64,000 nucleotides of DNA from Haliclystus octoradiatus (lineage: Eukaryota > Cnidaria > Staurozoa > Stauromedusae > Haliclystidae). Both the position numbers and the translations under genes were made by a program. Under the pieces are notes generated by a model. That model made no database searches, had not been told where the DNA came from, and worked only from the letters and a program-made list of their open reading frames with translations. Shown here piece after piece: positions 23,721-35,454 of the stretch (its first letter is position 1; each line of letters starts with the position of its first letter). Location: contig OU744446.1 in NCBI GenBank assembly GCA_916610825.1, positions 27,108,445 to 27,172,444 on the forward strand, in the 5' to 3' direction.

Positions 23721-23879
23721 AATAAAGTTTAAAATTGATCTGTCAAGTATTTATTTCATAATTGTTTAATAACAGTTCACCTTAATAATATAATATACAT
23801 GGGTTGTGCTATTTAAATGTTCTATGTTTCTTATTTTTTACTCAAATTCTCATAGTTTTGTGTGAGTTGTGATTATTTT

Positions 23880-25825
23880 TAGTGAAGCGTATCGAATATG
23901 CAGTGATTCAAATCATGGTAAAATCTAATATTAAAACTAATTCTTTTACCTTCAAATGTGTATCACAGACATCTGTCCTGAAAATTATAAACAACCTGAA
24001 ACCTAAATCCAGTCATGGACTAGATGGTATATCACACATTTGCTTGAAGTCAATCAAAGATGAAGTTATTGCTCCATTAACATATTTAATTAATCTCTCT
24101 TCTAAAACAGGTTTCATACCTGATTCATACAAATGTGCAAAAGTCATCCCACTTTTCAAGGCTTCAAATGTACACGAGTTTACCAACTATAGGCCTATTT
24201 CCTGGCTGAATTCATTTTCAAAAATATTAGAAAGAGTTGCATACAACCAAATCTACATATATTTTGAATCATTTTTTTTTAGTCCTTTTCAGTTTGGATT
24301 CCGTACATGTTCTGAAACTGTTCATTGCATCATTAATTTTTTAAACAATAAATTCAAATCCTCAAGAGATAAATATAACATAGCAATCTTTTTGGATTTA
24401 AAGAAAGCGTTCGATACTGTCTCACATGGAAATTTTATTGCAGAAGCTATCACATTATGGTCTCGGTAACAAAGAACTGCACTGGATGTCCAATTATTTA
24501 ACATCAAGAACTCAAGTTAATAATTTTGAGGGTCACTCATCCTCTCCAATAGTTCTGTCTTGCGGTGTACCACAAGGTAGTATTTTAGGGCCTTTGCTTT
24601 TTTTGATTTTTATAAATGATCTACCAAATGCCACAATATTCCATACTAATCTATTTGCTGATGACACAACTTTCAATGGTCTTCTGAAAGTAACGAAACC
24701 CTTGAACAAGATCTCAATAGAGAGCTAAAAATTGTCTCTCAGTGGTTTTCAGAAAATCAGCTTACGTTACACCCTGACAAAACAAAATTCATGATATTTA
24801 ATAATTTAAAAACGGGTCAACTCAAAATCAAAATCAACATAAACGGTCATGTCCTTGAGCAATGTGGAAGCAATCATCAAACAAAAAATATCAAATTCTT
24901 AGGCATTCTCATCGACGATAAATTGAACTGGAAGGAACACATTAATATAATTTGTAAAAAATCAGAAAAAATATTTACACTTTAATACGCTTAAAAAATG
25001 TTCTTTCCCAAAAACATAAAGTTCAGATATATAATGCAGTCATCAAGCCTCATCTAGAATATGGCCTAGCCATATGGGGAAATAGCTTACATTTAAATAC
25101 CTTGAACAAATTACATAAACGATGTATTCGAATAATTTGCAACACCAAGTACAATGCTCATACTGAGCCACTGATGAAACACTTTAAGATTTTAAAAGTC
25201 AAGGATATTTATTTTCTAAAAGTTATTTTTTTCTTACAATCCACTGTAAAACAGACTTGCCCTACTATATTGTTAGGCATGTTCGAATTCATGCCCCTTA
25301 AACGACGTCAACAAAATCGCTTTATAGTTCCTTTCTCTAAAACATCATATCTCCAGCCCACTGCATGTATAATACCCAACTGTTATGTATGCACAGATCA
25401 TTAGTCATTCACATTTTATATATTCTTTTTCTTCCTATCCGCATTTTTTATTTTATTTTCCTATTCAATAATGTTAACAAGATCTCTCTCTTTTACTCCA
25501 CTCAGACCTTCATTTTTCACTGATTCTTAACTCTTACGTGTTAACAACTTTGTTCAATTTCCTATCCATATTTTTCTTCAACCTTTTTACAATATTTCAC
25601 TAAATAAAATACTCACACTATCACTCAGCTTATTTGAATTATTTCTATTGTTTGTAAAAAATACTTAAATATAAATAACTATAATATTTTACATTACCTG
25701 CTACAGACTCTAAATATGTAATAAATAATAATGAACAAATAATGTCCCCCAAATAAACAAGCACATTGTGCTATTGTATTTTCATATATTTATGATTGAA
25801 ATATATATTCATTCATTCAAAATAC
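23880..25825 (+). mobile_element. LINE B, Jockey-superfamily reverse transcriptase, broken
   Basis: Motifs in order: [76 protein letters not shown] and the thumb block KFLGILIDDKLNW. The C-terminal HLEYGLAIWGN and KRCIRIICN parts follow. Frame shifts near 24432, 24700 and 24980 interrupt the frame. The endonuclease part is missing, so the copy is 5'-truncated. The 3' tail is a short ATTC repeat at about 25808-25820. The family differs from LINE A in motif wording. The clade within the Jockey superfamily is not resolved. Confidence 0.85.
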
Positions 25826-27034
25826 TCTAACGTCTTCATTAATTTGAAGAGCTCTGCTTAAATAAATGAAACAGTTTTTCTTTCAGAAACTTTTGTTTTG
25901 AATAAAATAAACATTTTGTAAATATAAAGGAACAGAAATCACAACAAAATATTCAAAAATAGCCAGACGGCTCGGAACGTCTTTTACATGTTTGAATGGC
26001 CAACACAAATCATCCGAGTCAAGTCGGGTCAGTAGTGACGTTAAAGGGGCAAAATTGACCGGCGACCGCTGCGAGGTAAGCAGAATATTCAACAGGCTGC
26101 AGGGCGTCATGCGCAGTAGAACCCTGTCCCGTCTGATAATTTTGGCCACATCTGAAAACATCTCGCACTTTATTTCGTTTTGATTTGAATTTCAAATTTT
26201 GACTTGACTTTGAGATTTCTTATGGCCAGAAAAAATGGCGGTCTTGTCGGAAATTGATGAGATTGAAGATTCAACATAAAGACTTTCGACAATCTCCATA
26301 TATTATATTTTGTGTAGAAATGAAGTTCTTATCCTGCTCATCGTAGAATTCCAGTATAATTGATGTTTTCTTTGACGACAACGCTGTTGATATATAGATC
26401 TATAGCCCAATATAATGAGCTGAAAATGTACACTAACTTAATCATTATCAAGAGACGTTGGCTTCTTTTTATGTAACTTGAAATTCGAACAGGGTAAGAT
26501 GTTTGAAGAATTAACATACAATAAGGTGTAACCTAACTAATCTTTTAATGGTTAGATTCCAATATCAAAAGTTTTTGATTCAAAACACAATTAGACAAAT
26601 AGCCTGACATTAAAAAGTAAGTTAGGAATTCTCAATCAACTAGGCCCAATAATGATAGTTCGCCTAATGAGTCACTGTTTATATTATAATGTGATATATT
26701 TTGTCAACTAAAGTTGACATTGAAGGGTGAATAAAGGAAAGTTCTTGGCCTCCACTTACATTATAGACTTGTAAGTTGTAACTTGTAAGTGTAAGGCTGT
26801 AGCCTAAGCCTATAAATATTGTAGACTACAGCTGTAGTACATGATTAACTAACATGTATCTGTATGCCTCTTGCCTAGTGTGTTCATGTTCAATTCTCCA
26901 ACAAAGGCCGGTGTATGTAACTTGTCTACAGGTGTGCTGCGCTAGATTGGAAAGTTTGCTGTTTGCGGGTAACATCTTGGCCGCGCACAATGCATTCTTT
27001 CCGATCTGGGTGCTGCGTGCGTTTACAGAAAGTA

Positions 27035-27725
27035 CTTCATAATCTATCACCTTTTTGACTACGACCTCCGCTTACGAACTTTAGCGTCTCGATGTTATGA
27101 AAAAAGTTCTTGCTTGGCTAAACTTGGCAGATTATTGGGGACTTAGTACTCAGGGCTTAATATAATATTTAATAAATATACTAATATTTTGATTATTAAA
27201 CATTCATCATTTGACCGCTAAATAATGATATTAATGACAACTATGACGTTTTATGACATTACTGTGTTATATACAGTATTAACATACAATAAGGTGTAAC
27301 CTAACTAATCTTTTAATGGTTAGATTCCAATATCAAAAGTATCGAATTAATTAAAAATTTAAAACTTATTTTTACTGTATTTTTACTAATTTCAAAGCAA
27401 TGTATGTGTCACATTGATGATATTGATACAGACTTAGATAAACATTTCAGGACTTTCTAACCCCTGCAAATAATTGCGTTTTCGTGTGATGGATTTCCTG
27501 CCAAATCAAGTTCAACAATTTATGGAAAATTCTTAGCTATACGGCTCTACTTTTTAATCTGTTGATAAATTATTCAAGTCTGGAACTTGGTATCGAATAA
27601 AGTCCTTGTCAATTAAGACATGACAGCAACTGCCAAATTTAGCCAAGCCAGAACTTTTTCATAACATCAAGACGCTAAAATTTGTAAGCGAAGGTCGTAG
27701 TCAAAAAGGTTACAGATTATGGCGT
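27035..27725. repeat. Inverted-repeat insertion within E2
   Basis: The left arm at about 27042-27130 (ACCTTTTTGACTACGACC and on to TTGGCTAAACTTGGCAG) has an inverted partner at about 27612-27720. Arms are about 90 bases with roughly 85-90 percent identity by eye. No target duplication was resolved. A 60-base block, ACATACAATAAGGTGTAACC and following, lies at 26514 and again at 27284. Confidence 0.55.
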
Positions 27726-27908
27726 ATTTCCTGTAATTGCACGCAAGTTACAGACACCGAATATAGGCTATACAATAAATTTGGAAAAACAAATTTTGCC
27801 TAAATATTAACATTAATCTATGTGACAGATAAAGAGCAATTTGCCTATTTGGCAAAATTGAGCAATTTTACGTAATGTAGCATCTGAAGCAGCACCATGG
27901 TTTATTAA

Positions 27909-28083
27909 GGGATCACTCTTGTGAGTGGGTTATCGGAATTTAGATCCACAAGTTCACTAACAACAAACTCGAAATCCATATCGTAAACTTGGCGGCCGCG
28001 TTTACGATATGGATTTCGAGTTTGTTGTTAGAGAACGAGTGGGTCTAAATTTCGATGGCCCACGAACAAAGAGTGATGTAATC
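27909..28083. repeat. Foldback element with perfect 32-bp arms
   Basis: The 32 bases at 27957-27988 and 28000-28031 are exact inverted copies around the 11-base centre TTGGCGGCCGC. Outside them the arms continue with mismatches for nearly 50 more bases on each side. The whole is a roughly 175-base hairpin-forming MITE. Identity in the inner arms suggests recent arm correction or youth. Confidence 0.8.
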
Positions 28084-28442
28084 ATTTTAATAATCATGTA
28101 ACAAAACCTTTGTCTGGAACATCAATTATCTCTCATCAATTTCAAAACAACAATGATTTGTTTTCTAATTCAATGGGTCATTGCTTTTTCATTAAATAGA
28201 ATTTTAATGAAATTTGTTACGAATATCATTTAAAAATATAACGCTAAGAATTCAACATGTTTGCAATATTAGAAATATATAGTAAAAGTTACATCTAATT
28301 ATAGCAAATCCCAAGCTGTTACTTTCTTTAATTTCTCAATTGAAGTTTCAATTACAGAGTATACATTTAAGTTGATTTTATGAAAAAATATGCAATCTGT
28401 CGCCATTTTCAAAATATATGTTCTAGTTTTTTGGCTAAAACC

Positions 28443-28500
28443 GTGCAGGTATAGGTCTATATATAACTGCATACGTGCGGGTATAGACCTATACCTGCAC
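28443..28500. repeat. Perfect 19-bp inverted repeat
   Basis: GTGCAGGTATAGGTCTATA at 28443-28461 and its exact complement at 28482-28500 enclose 20 bases. It is a short hairpin within E2 of unknown origin. Confidence 0.75.
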
Positions 28501-31500
28501 GCTTTTAGGGGTTGCCATGGAATTTTGTGGGTTGTCTTGACATAACTGCTAAACACGTGGTACAAATCCACCAATCATGATACAAGTTTTTTTCAAGTGA
28601 TTATTAATATGGGGTTCCACAGGGCCAATTGGGGTGGAATATGTAAGGTGATTTGATGGTGTTTCGCTCTCCCTGGACTGCCCACAACGTATTAAACTTC
28701 TATAAAATAAGGATAATTATTCAAAATAAGTCCAAAATACCAAAATATGACATTTTCATACAATGCAAATGGATGTCAAATCATTATTTCGAAATAATAT
28801 TTTCAATTTGCTGAGAATCCTTAGAAAATCAATAATAGGAAGAATTTAAACCATAAGGACTAGGTTGTCAATGTAAACCCGACCGTACTGGCATAATGTG
28901 AACTACAGATTGCCTGAGCGTTGTGACCATCGGAAATGAAGGACCAATATACCTTCAAATTGTAGCACTTATTTCTATAACCTGTGCCTACAGGTTCAGA
29001 TGTACAGGCAGGACAGGCTTAGGCTAGTCTTACTTAACACTAATATTAGTTACCTCAGGAAAGCGACCACCTATAATCAATATCAGCGAGACAACAATAT
29101 TGGATCAATGTGTTACTTCTACATTTACTGGTAAGCCATACATACACCAGATGAAATATCAAGTAACTATTCCTAATAAGGCGCCAGGTATATCTGACTA
29201 TACATATCGACATTTCTATAGATTACCTCAGCAAAGTGGCCGTCTGAGATAAACATTTAATTATCCTAGGTATCCGTAACCAAATGATAACAAAGCAACC
29301 ATTATGAGATAGCTGTATAACATATCTAGGGTTTAAGTATCCTATACACCAGACTTCAAAAGTAAAGGGACATTGTGACAACTATATGACACTGCACAGT
29401 ATATAATGTGGGACCGCTGGTGAGATGAATACCTCAATGAATGAATATAGACATTAATTGAGTCTACGATCTGAGAAATTTCTTGTGCTGAAAATCAAAC
29501 CAACGTCATTCTGACGTTTTGTTGTGGAGAGATAACATTAGAGTTTATGAGTGGGAAAACTGCTTTGGCGACGCATCAGCATTGTAATATTGTGAGGAGC
29601 GGTAATGGCAATCCCTGCTCCCATGAGGTCCATGGACAGCTATTTTAATCAGTGTTGTTTAATAAGAAGACTTAGAGGTAGTAGCCTCTACTGAGTCTAC
29701 TCCATGGAACTGAGAGTTGCGGTAAACAGGCAAGAGAAACTTCTTACAAAAAAGTGTCCCATATTCCCAAATAGCGAAAGGTCAATCAGTTGCTAGTTTG
29801 AGTTGCGTGATTGGATTTAATTGTTCGTGCTAACTTAGTAACTCGTAAGGAGACAGTAACATGTTGCGCTGATCGAAACATGAATCACAGCTTGACAAAG
29901 ATATCAAGTCCGATAACCTGCTATAAAGGTTAATGGTTATCACTATAAAGCAGCCACCTGTCCACAGTGGTCATTCTTGGTTTGTCTAAATAGTATTTTC
30001 TATTGAAACGACCCTGCTTATAAAGGCCACCTGCATATAGCTTTGTCAATTTATCTACCTATCATAGATGGCTGTCATATACAGGTTTCACTGTGTAGTC
30101 AAACATTCCTGAGATAGTATTTAGTTCTTAGTTCATTTTGAAATTTATCGAGTTTCGTCAATTTACGAGAGTTGTAGTAAACAGAAGTAAATGAGAATTC
30201 CCAGTGTACTTACTTGCCTTTAGAATTACGAATTGCTAGAATTTATAGGTAGCCTATAGCTGGAACAAAGTGAGAAACTGTAAAGTAAAACCCAGAATGA
30301 AATCATGATATACTTTATCATTCAAGTTTCAACTAAATATATCTTTAGATTGGATGCAGATTACAGACTGTTAGTTCCCGTCGTCAATACCTTCCTTCTT
30401 TCGCCTTTTTTACATCCAGAATAATTATACAGTGCATGTAATCATACTTAGGAAAGGTATGTTTCTTCTTCTACAAATTAGAAAAAACCTGTGCTACTGT
30501 AAAAACTTAATGCTCTGAATAAATGATGATTATTGACGATGATGATTCTAAAAATTTGATGTTATTCTAAATTAAATACCTGCACAGAATGTGATTGGCT
30601 GAATCCGATGCGAATATCATTATATGATTCATGTTTGCTGAATCCTATCCAGTGATCATGAACTCAGAATAAATGTACTAGGCTCGATCTGTGCTCAATT
30701 TTGGATTCGGACTATGAAATTATTTAGCGATGATAATGAAAAGAAGAAATTGAAAGCATAACCTGTCAAAGATATTGTGATATTCTGTTTCTACACATCT
30801 AAATAATGCCATCATCGACTCTCAATAACTGAACTATTGTGTACAAGGAAATAATTTAGCTACTATACTTAATTAAATATGTAAATCATATCTAAATGTG
30901 TAAGTATCTTATATTATCTTTGATGAATTAGAATTTTGATATTTGTGTTACTTATGGAGAATGCTGTAGCCTCATTAGTGTGTTTGTATATAGGGTTAAC
31001 AACGTAATCATTAATTAAATATTGTATTGGTTGACACGTTTTCCCCATGCAAGACTACCAATTGATGATAATAAATAGACATGACGGCTCTACAACATGC
31101 ATCGCATGTAATTGACTGTATTCTAATTTGTCGAAGATTCCCTTTAGTCTAATCCGTATTTAGGTTATATGAAAAGGAGCAATCGTCTCTTCTCGAATTG
31201 AGAAGATATAACATTGATCAACTATACTAAAATTCTACAAATATCAGGATAAGAACTTAACACAGTCACACACACAAAATATATCATATGATGATTGTCC
31301 AAAGTCTTTGAGGATCTTGCTAAATCACTTTGCTAAATCACTTTCTTGTGGCGTTGTTATTTACATTTCTGCTAAAATTCAAAGTTCGTAATTTTATGCA
31401 TTGTTTATTATTCTATGCTTCATTTCGACTCTTTGTCTCGCGCAACTTAAATTTTACCTAAATGCACCAAACGGTTGACCATCAATCTTTATGTTGAATC

Positions 31501-32920
31501 CCTCAATCAATGTCAATAAGTAAGATCAATTAGTTCATGTTACAAGAATAAAATTTACAAAAGCATAATGTAGGCTACTACCCGATAGAGATAGATATCC
31601 AACCAACCAAGCATCTATGTCAGGGCTCATCAACGGATATACACAAAAATTAGACATCTACCTGGAAAATGTTAATATAAGGGTCATACTTTGAACAACA
31701 TCTTCTGGTGGTCTGATATTACTGCGTGGAGTTGAGGGCCGTTATGGAATGGGGTTAATATTACTGCTCCCTCGTTTTTCTGTTTGAAACTATCATGCTA
31801 CTATTCTATCATAAAACCACGGTGGACCATAAATCAGAAATTCGCAGTTACCACGTTCGCAATAGCTGTTAAACATGTTAAGCTATACTATGGTGGAACA
31901 CTTTATCAGAAGACATTTGATTTGATTTAGCTCTTTAACAGTCTACACACACTAGGCAGCCAGACTAGGCACATAGATCTATATGGCTCTACAGCTTAGT
32001 TAATCATGCACTACACTATTTATACACTTCGTACAAAGCTATATGTAAGTGGAGGCCAGGAAATTTATTTTATTCACCTTTCAATGTTAACTTAAGTTGA
32101 CAAAATATATCACATTATAATATAGACAGTGACTCACTAGGCGAGCTATCATTATTGGGCCTAGTTGATTGAGAATTCCTTAGAACTTACTTTTTAATGT
32201 CAGGCTATTTGTCTAATCGTGTTTTGAATCAAAACCTTGTGATATTGAAATCTAACTATTAAAAGCTGAGTTAGGTTACACTTTATTGTATGTTAATTCT
32301 TCAAACATCTTCTCTTACCCTGTCCGATTTTCAGGCTACATAAAAAGGAGCCAACGTCTCTTGATAATGATTAAGTTAGTCTACATTTTCAGCTCATTAT
32401 ATTGGGCTATAGATCTATATATCAACAGCGTTGACGAGCAAAGAAAACATCAATTATACTGGAATTCTACGATGAGCAGGATAAGAACTTCATTTCTACA
32501 CAAAATATATTATATGACGATTGTCGAAAGTCTTGACGTTGAATCTTCAATCTCATCAATTTCCGACAAGACCGCCATTTTTTCTGGCCATAAGAAATCT
32601 CAAAGTCAAGTCAAAATTTGAAATTCAAATCAAAACGAAGTAAAGTGCGAGATGTTTTCAGATGTGGCCAAAATTATCAGACGGGACAGGGTTCTACTGC
32701 GCATGACGCCCTGCAGCCTGTTGAATATTCTGCTTACCCCGCTGCGAGCACAAGTTGAATTTATGCTTAGCGTAATTCAACCGTCTCGCTTTGAAACAAT
32801 TGTTATACGCAGGCCTAACTTGTAATAAAATTCATGTCAACAATGAACATGGTGTTATAACAATAAGCGTGCACGTGATCACAAGTGCGTAGCGCCTGCC
32901 GGTCATTTTTGCTCCTTTAA

Positions 32921-33225
32921 TAGAACCATGATAGAACCCACGTTTCAGATGCATATAGTAGAGCAGGTTCTGTTGTGTGTCTGAACAGTCGTAACTTAAC
33001 GTCAGTGTTGACATCGGATGCCCAGAATATATTTAGACCTCTAATGGCTGTCCCAGAGACTAAGCCTCGAGCCTGGCCTCTACGTTCGGTTAAATCATCT
33101 GAAGAAGATGGAAGTACAGAACCTAGGTACTTGAACGAATCTACACGTTCTATGCCACCATTTGATGTAACAAGGTGTGCCTGTTTTGAAGTCAATAAAA
33201 ATTTCAACAATGTCTTTTTGATGAG
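32921..33225 (-). mobile_element. LINE C fragment, thumb region of a reverse transcriptase
   Basis: About 95 codons on the minus strand read like the region after the RT active site in LINEs: SFKYLGSVLPSSSDDLTERR, then AIRGLNIFWASDVNTDVKLR and ALLYASETW. The KYLGS block and the YASETW end are common to RTE- and L2-like LINE proteins. The rest of the element is missing, so this is a dead fragment next to the TTAA MITE. Confidence 0.7.
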
Positions 33226-34289
33226 TCATACAACCTTCTAACAATATCCTAGCTGATAGAATTGGTCCAAGGTTGACCGGCTATTCCTGCCACCATTTTG
33301 ATTGTATCTTAAATATGGGTCAATTACTGACGCCAGCCTTTTATGTAGAATCTTATTATTTGCTTTCCCAAACAAACATGATGATTTGCAAATCGTTCGA
33401 TTGGTTTGGAACTTCAACGAAGTTAATAAATATCTGATGTCAAACAGACATTTTTAAATGATATTTCACTTGACATTATAACATTCAAACCAATCATGAA
33501 CCAATGCAAGAACTGTAAAATCTTGACTTTTGATATTCAAAGAACTTTCTCCCCAGCAGATAAAGGCAATATGTTTTGTTCGTTATTTCAAAGGAAAATC
33601 GTGCTGCCATGACAACAGAACATCGCGGTTTCATAAACGCCAATTTAAATTTAAGTAAAGCTCATCATATATTAATTAGCTGTTATCATTTTTATATTAT
33701 TGGCATTGCTACTCTATTATTGTGTCCTTCTCCTGTTTTAACAGAGGCTATACGTTTCATTTAAATTACTCAATTTTTTTTTGTTTGCTTTTTTCACCAG
33801 GAACACATATCCGTTACTTGGTTTAACTATTCAATTTGGAAATATACCATACCATCCATCTATCCTTATTGGCAATGCCGATGTGTGTTTTTATTGGTAA
33901 AACCATACTCAAGAACTTTGTACTGTCAATAATGAACTATATTGAAGTTAGATAGTAATCTCATAAATAACAAATTACTATCATAATCATTGTAAATAGT
34001 CTAAATATTGTCTTGAGCTTTGTTAAGTAGGCATAAACATTTTTATTACATTTAACTACTAAAATTATATATTAAGTGATATGTATTAAAGTTACATTGG
34101 TTCTGTTTGATTGAGTTTAGTAACAAAATATGTAAACACTCTTGGAATCATTCATGTTGGCGGTTGTTGAATAAAATGTTTGATATTTGATAAATGAACT
34201 ATAATATTTTAATTAAAGTCATGAAATTAATTAAGTTATATCGTTTGTTGTTTGGTTTATGATTCTATTTCTGCCAGGAAAGGGCTATA
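33226..34289. other. Intergenic stretch, no gene seen
   Basis: AT-rich, no supported gene; only short chance frames of about 60 codons. Confidence 0.4.
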
Positions 34290-34797
34290 ATACCATATTA
34301 AAGACGAACTATTCACCTTTGATATCAACACATACAATACACGCAGTCATTCATCAAAACTAAGAACAATAAGTCATGCCAACGACTTTGTAAATAACTG
34401 TTTCTGTAATCGCGTTGTCCCGTGGTGGAATGATCTTCCAATTGAAGTTATCTCTTCAAAATCTCTTTCAATTTTCAAGAGCAAATGATCAAAAATAGAT
34501 TTGTCAAAATTTTGTAGATATACATCATATAGTATATTATTTAGCTTATTTCTAAAAACTCTGTCTCTACGTAACATATACATTTATATATATACATATA
34601 TGTATATATAGAATAGAATATAGATAAGAATGTGTGGTCTCTGACTCCTTTCTATTTCTATTATTATTATTATATATACATATGTATGTATTATAGGCTG
34701 TACATAAGCGGTATAATTAATATTTAATGTTTTATCCTGTACCTGCCTGACATGGCAATTTTATTGTTATGCAAATATATTATCTTATCTTATATTA
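34290..34797 (+). mobile_element. LINE D, 3' remnant of a CR1-like element
   Basis: The plus strand encodes TYNTRSHSSKLRTISHANDF, then VVPWWNDLPIEVISSKSLS and, after a TGA, SKIDLSKFCRY. This corresponds to the C-terminal end of LINE A (SVWNKLSETIVSIKSLNSF and INLNKFCR), so both are the same broad family. The untranslated part ends in a TATCTTATCTTA tail near 34783-34795. The copy is strongly 5'-truncated and dead. Confidence 0.75.
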
Positions 34798-35454
34798 GGT
34801 TGAACAGAAATATAATCCGATTAAGAAAAAAACCAATTGATTTGAGAATATTGAGATTATTGTTGGAAGGTGCGAGAATCTCTGATTCAATGTGATAATT
34901 ATTCTTGAAACAAGAAAATATAATCTTGAAAGCGATTTTAAGCATTTTGCTGTGATGCAATGTTCATTAAGAATTTACCAGGAGTGCATTCTAGACACCG
35001 GCTCCTGTTGAAATGCAAATACTCCTGCGGGAAACTGAACCGGCTCCTGTACACCTCTCGTGATATTTATAGGTAGGACCATACAACCTTTGTATGTATT
35101 GTTTGCAAATGAATGACATGCCCGACAGCCCGTAGTACAGATACAATGCTATCTGAAAATCTATCCAATGTTATCTTAACGAGATGGTGTTTCTTTTCTT
35201 AGCTTCATATTTGTTATAATTTGAATAGACATTTCCATCAAATTTTTTGTCCGCGGTGGTATTTTTGGAATAATGGCAACGAGTATATCGTATATACTTT
35301 CCGCTCATTCTCATTAAGCAAAATTGAGAATAGATATATTTAATATATAAACTGCAGCCTGGATTATTATCAAAGATCATGGTTAAATCATATTGATCAG
35401 TGAAACCACATTAAAGACGTTTAACAGAATTTGTCCAGTTAGAATTCAAACGTA
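34798..35454. other. Upstream region of the hexosaminidase D-like gene
   Basis: No open frame or repeat was recognised. It should hold the promoter and leader of the gene starting at 35455; no clear TATA box at a usual distance could be picked out. Confidence 0.35.

Larger units (their letters stand above)
26075..32738. mobile_element. 6.66 kb DNA transposon E2 with terminal repeats near 690 bp
   Basis: The sequence from 26075 (GGTAAGCAGAATATTCAAC) to about 26760 recurs inverted at about 32050-32738 with small differences. The nine bases CCGCTGCGA flank both ends (26066-26074 and 32739-32747) exactly. The first 19 bases match those of E1 at about 15 positions, so E1 and E2 probably belong to one superfamily. 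No transposase frame was seen in the 5.3 kb centre, which holds at least two foldback insertions. Long terminal repeats with 9-bp duplications fit Mutator-type elements better than Merlin, though neither is proven. Confidence 0.8.
26041..32920. mobile_element. About 200-bp TTAA-flanked MITE, split by element E2
   Basis: TTAAAGGGGCAAAATTGACC at 26041 has an inverted partner ending at 32920 (GGTCATTTTTGCTCCTTTAA). Without E2 the element is about 200 bases long with TTAA at both ends. TTAA duplications are used by piggyBac and Kolobok transposons. E2 entered near its left end, so this element is the older one. Confidence 0.65.

Noticed and set aside
32286-32621. 111-codon plus-strand frame
   Set aside because: It lies wholly in the right terminal repeat of E2; the inverted counterpart near 26200-26540 does not keep it open.
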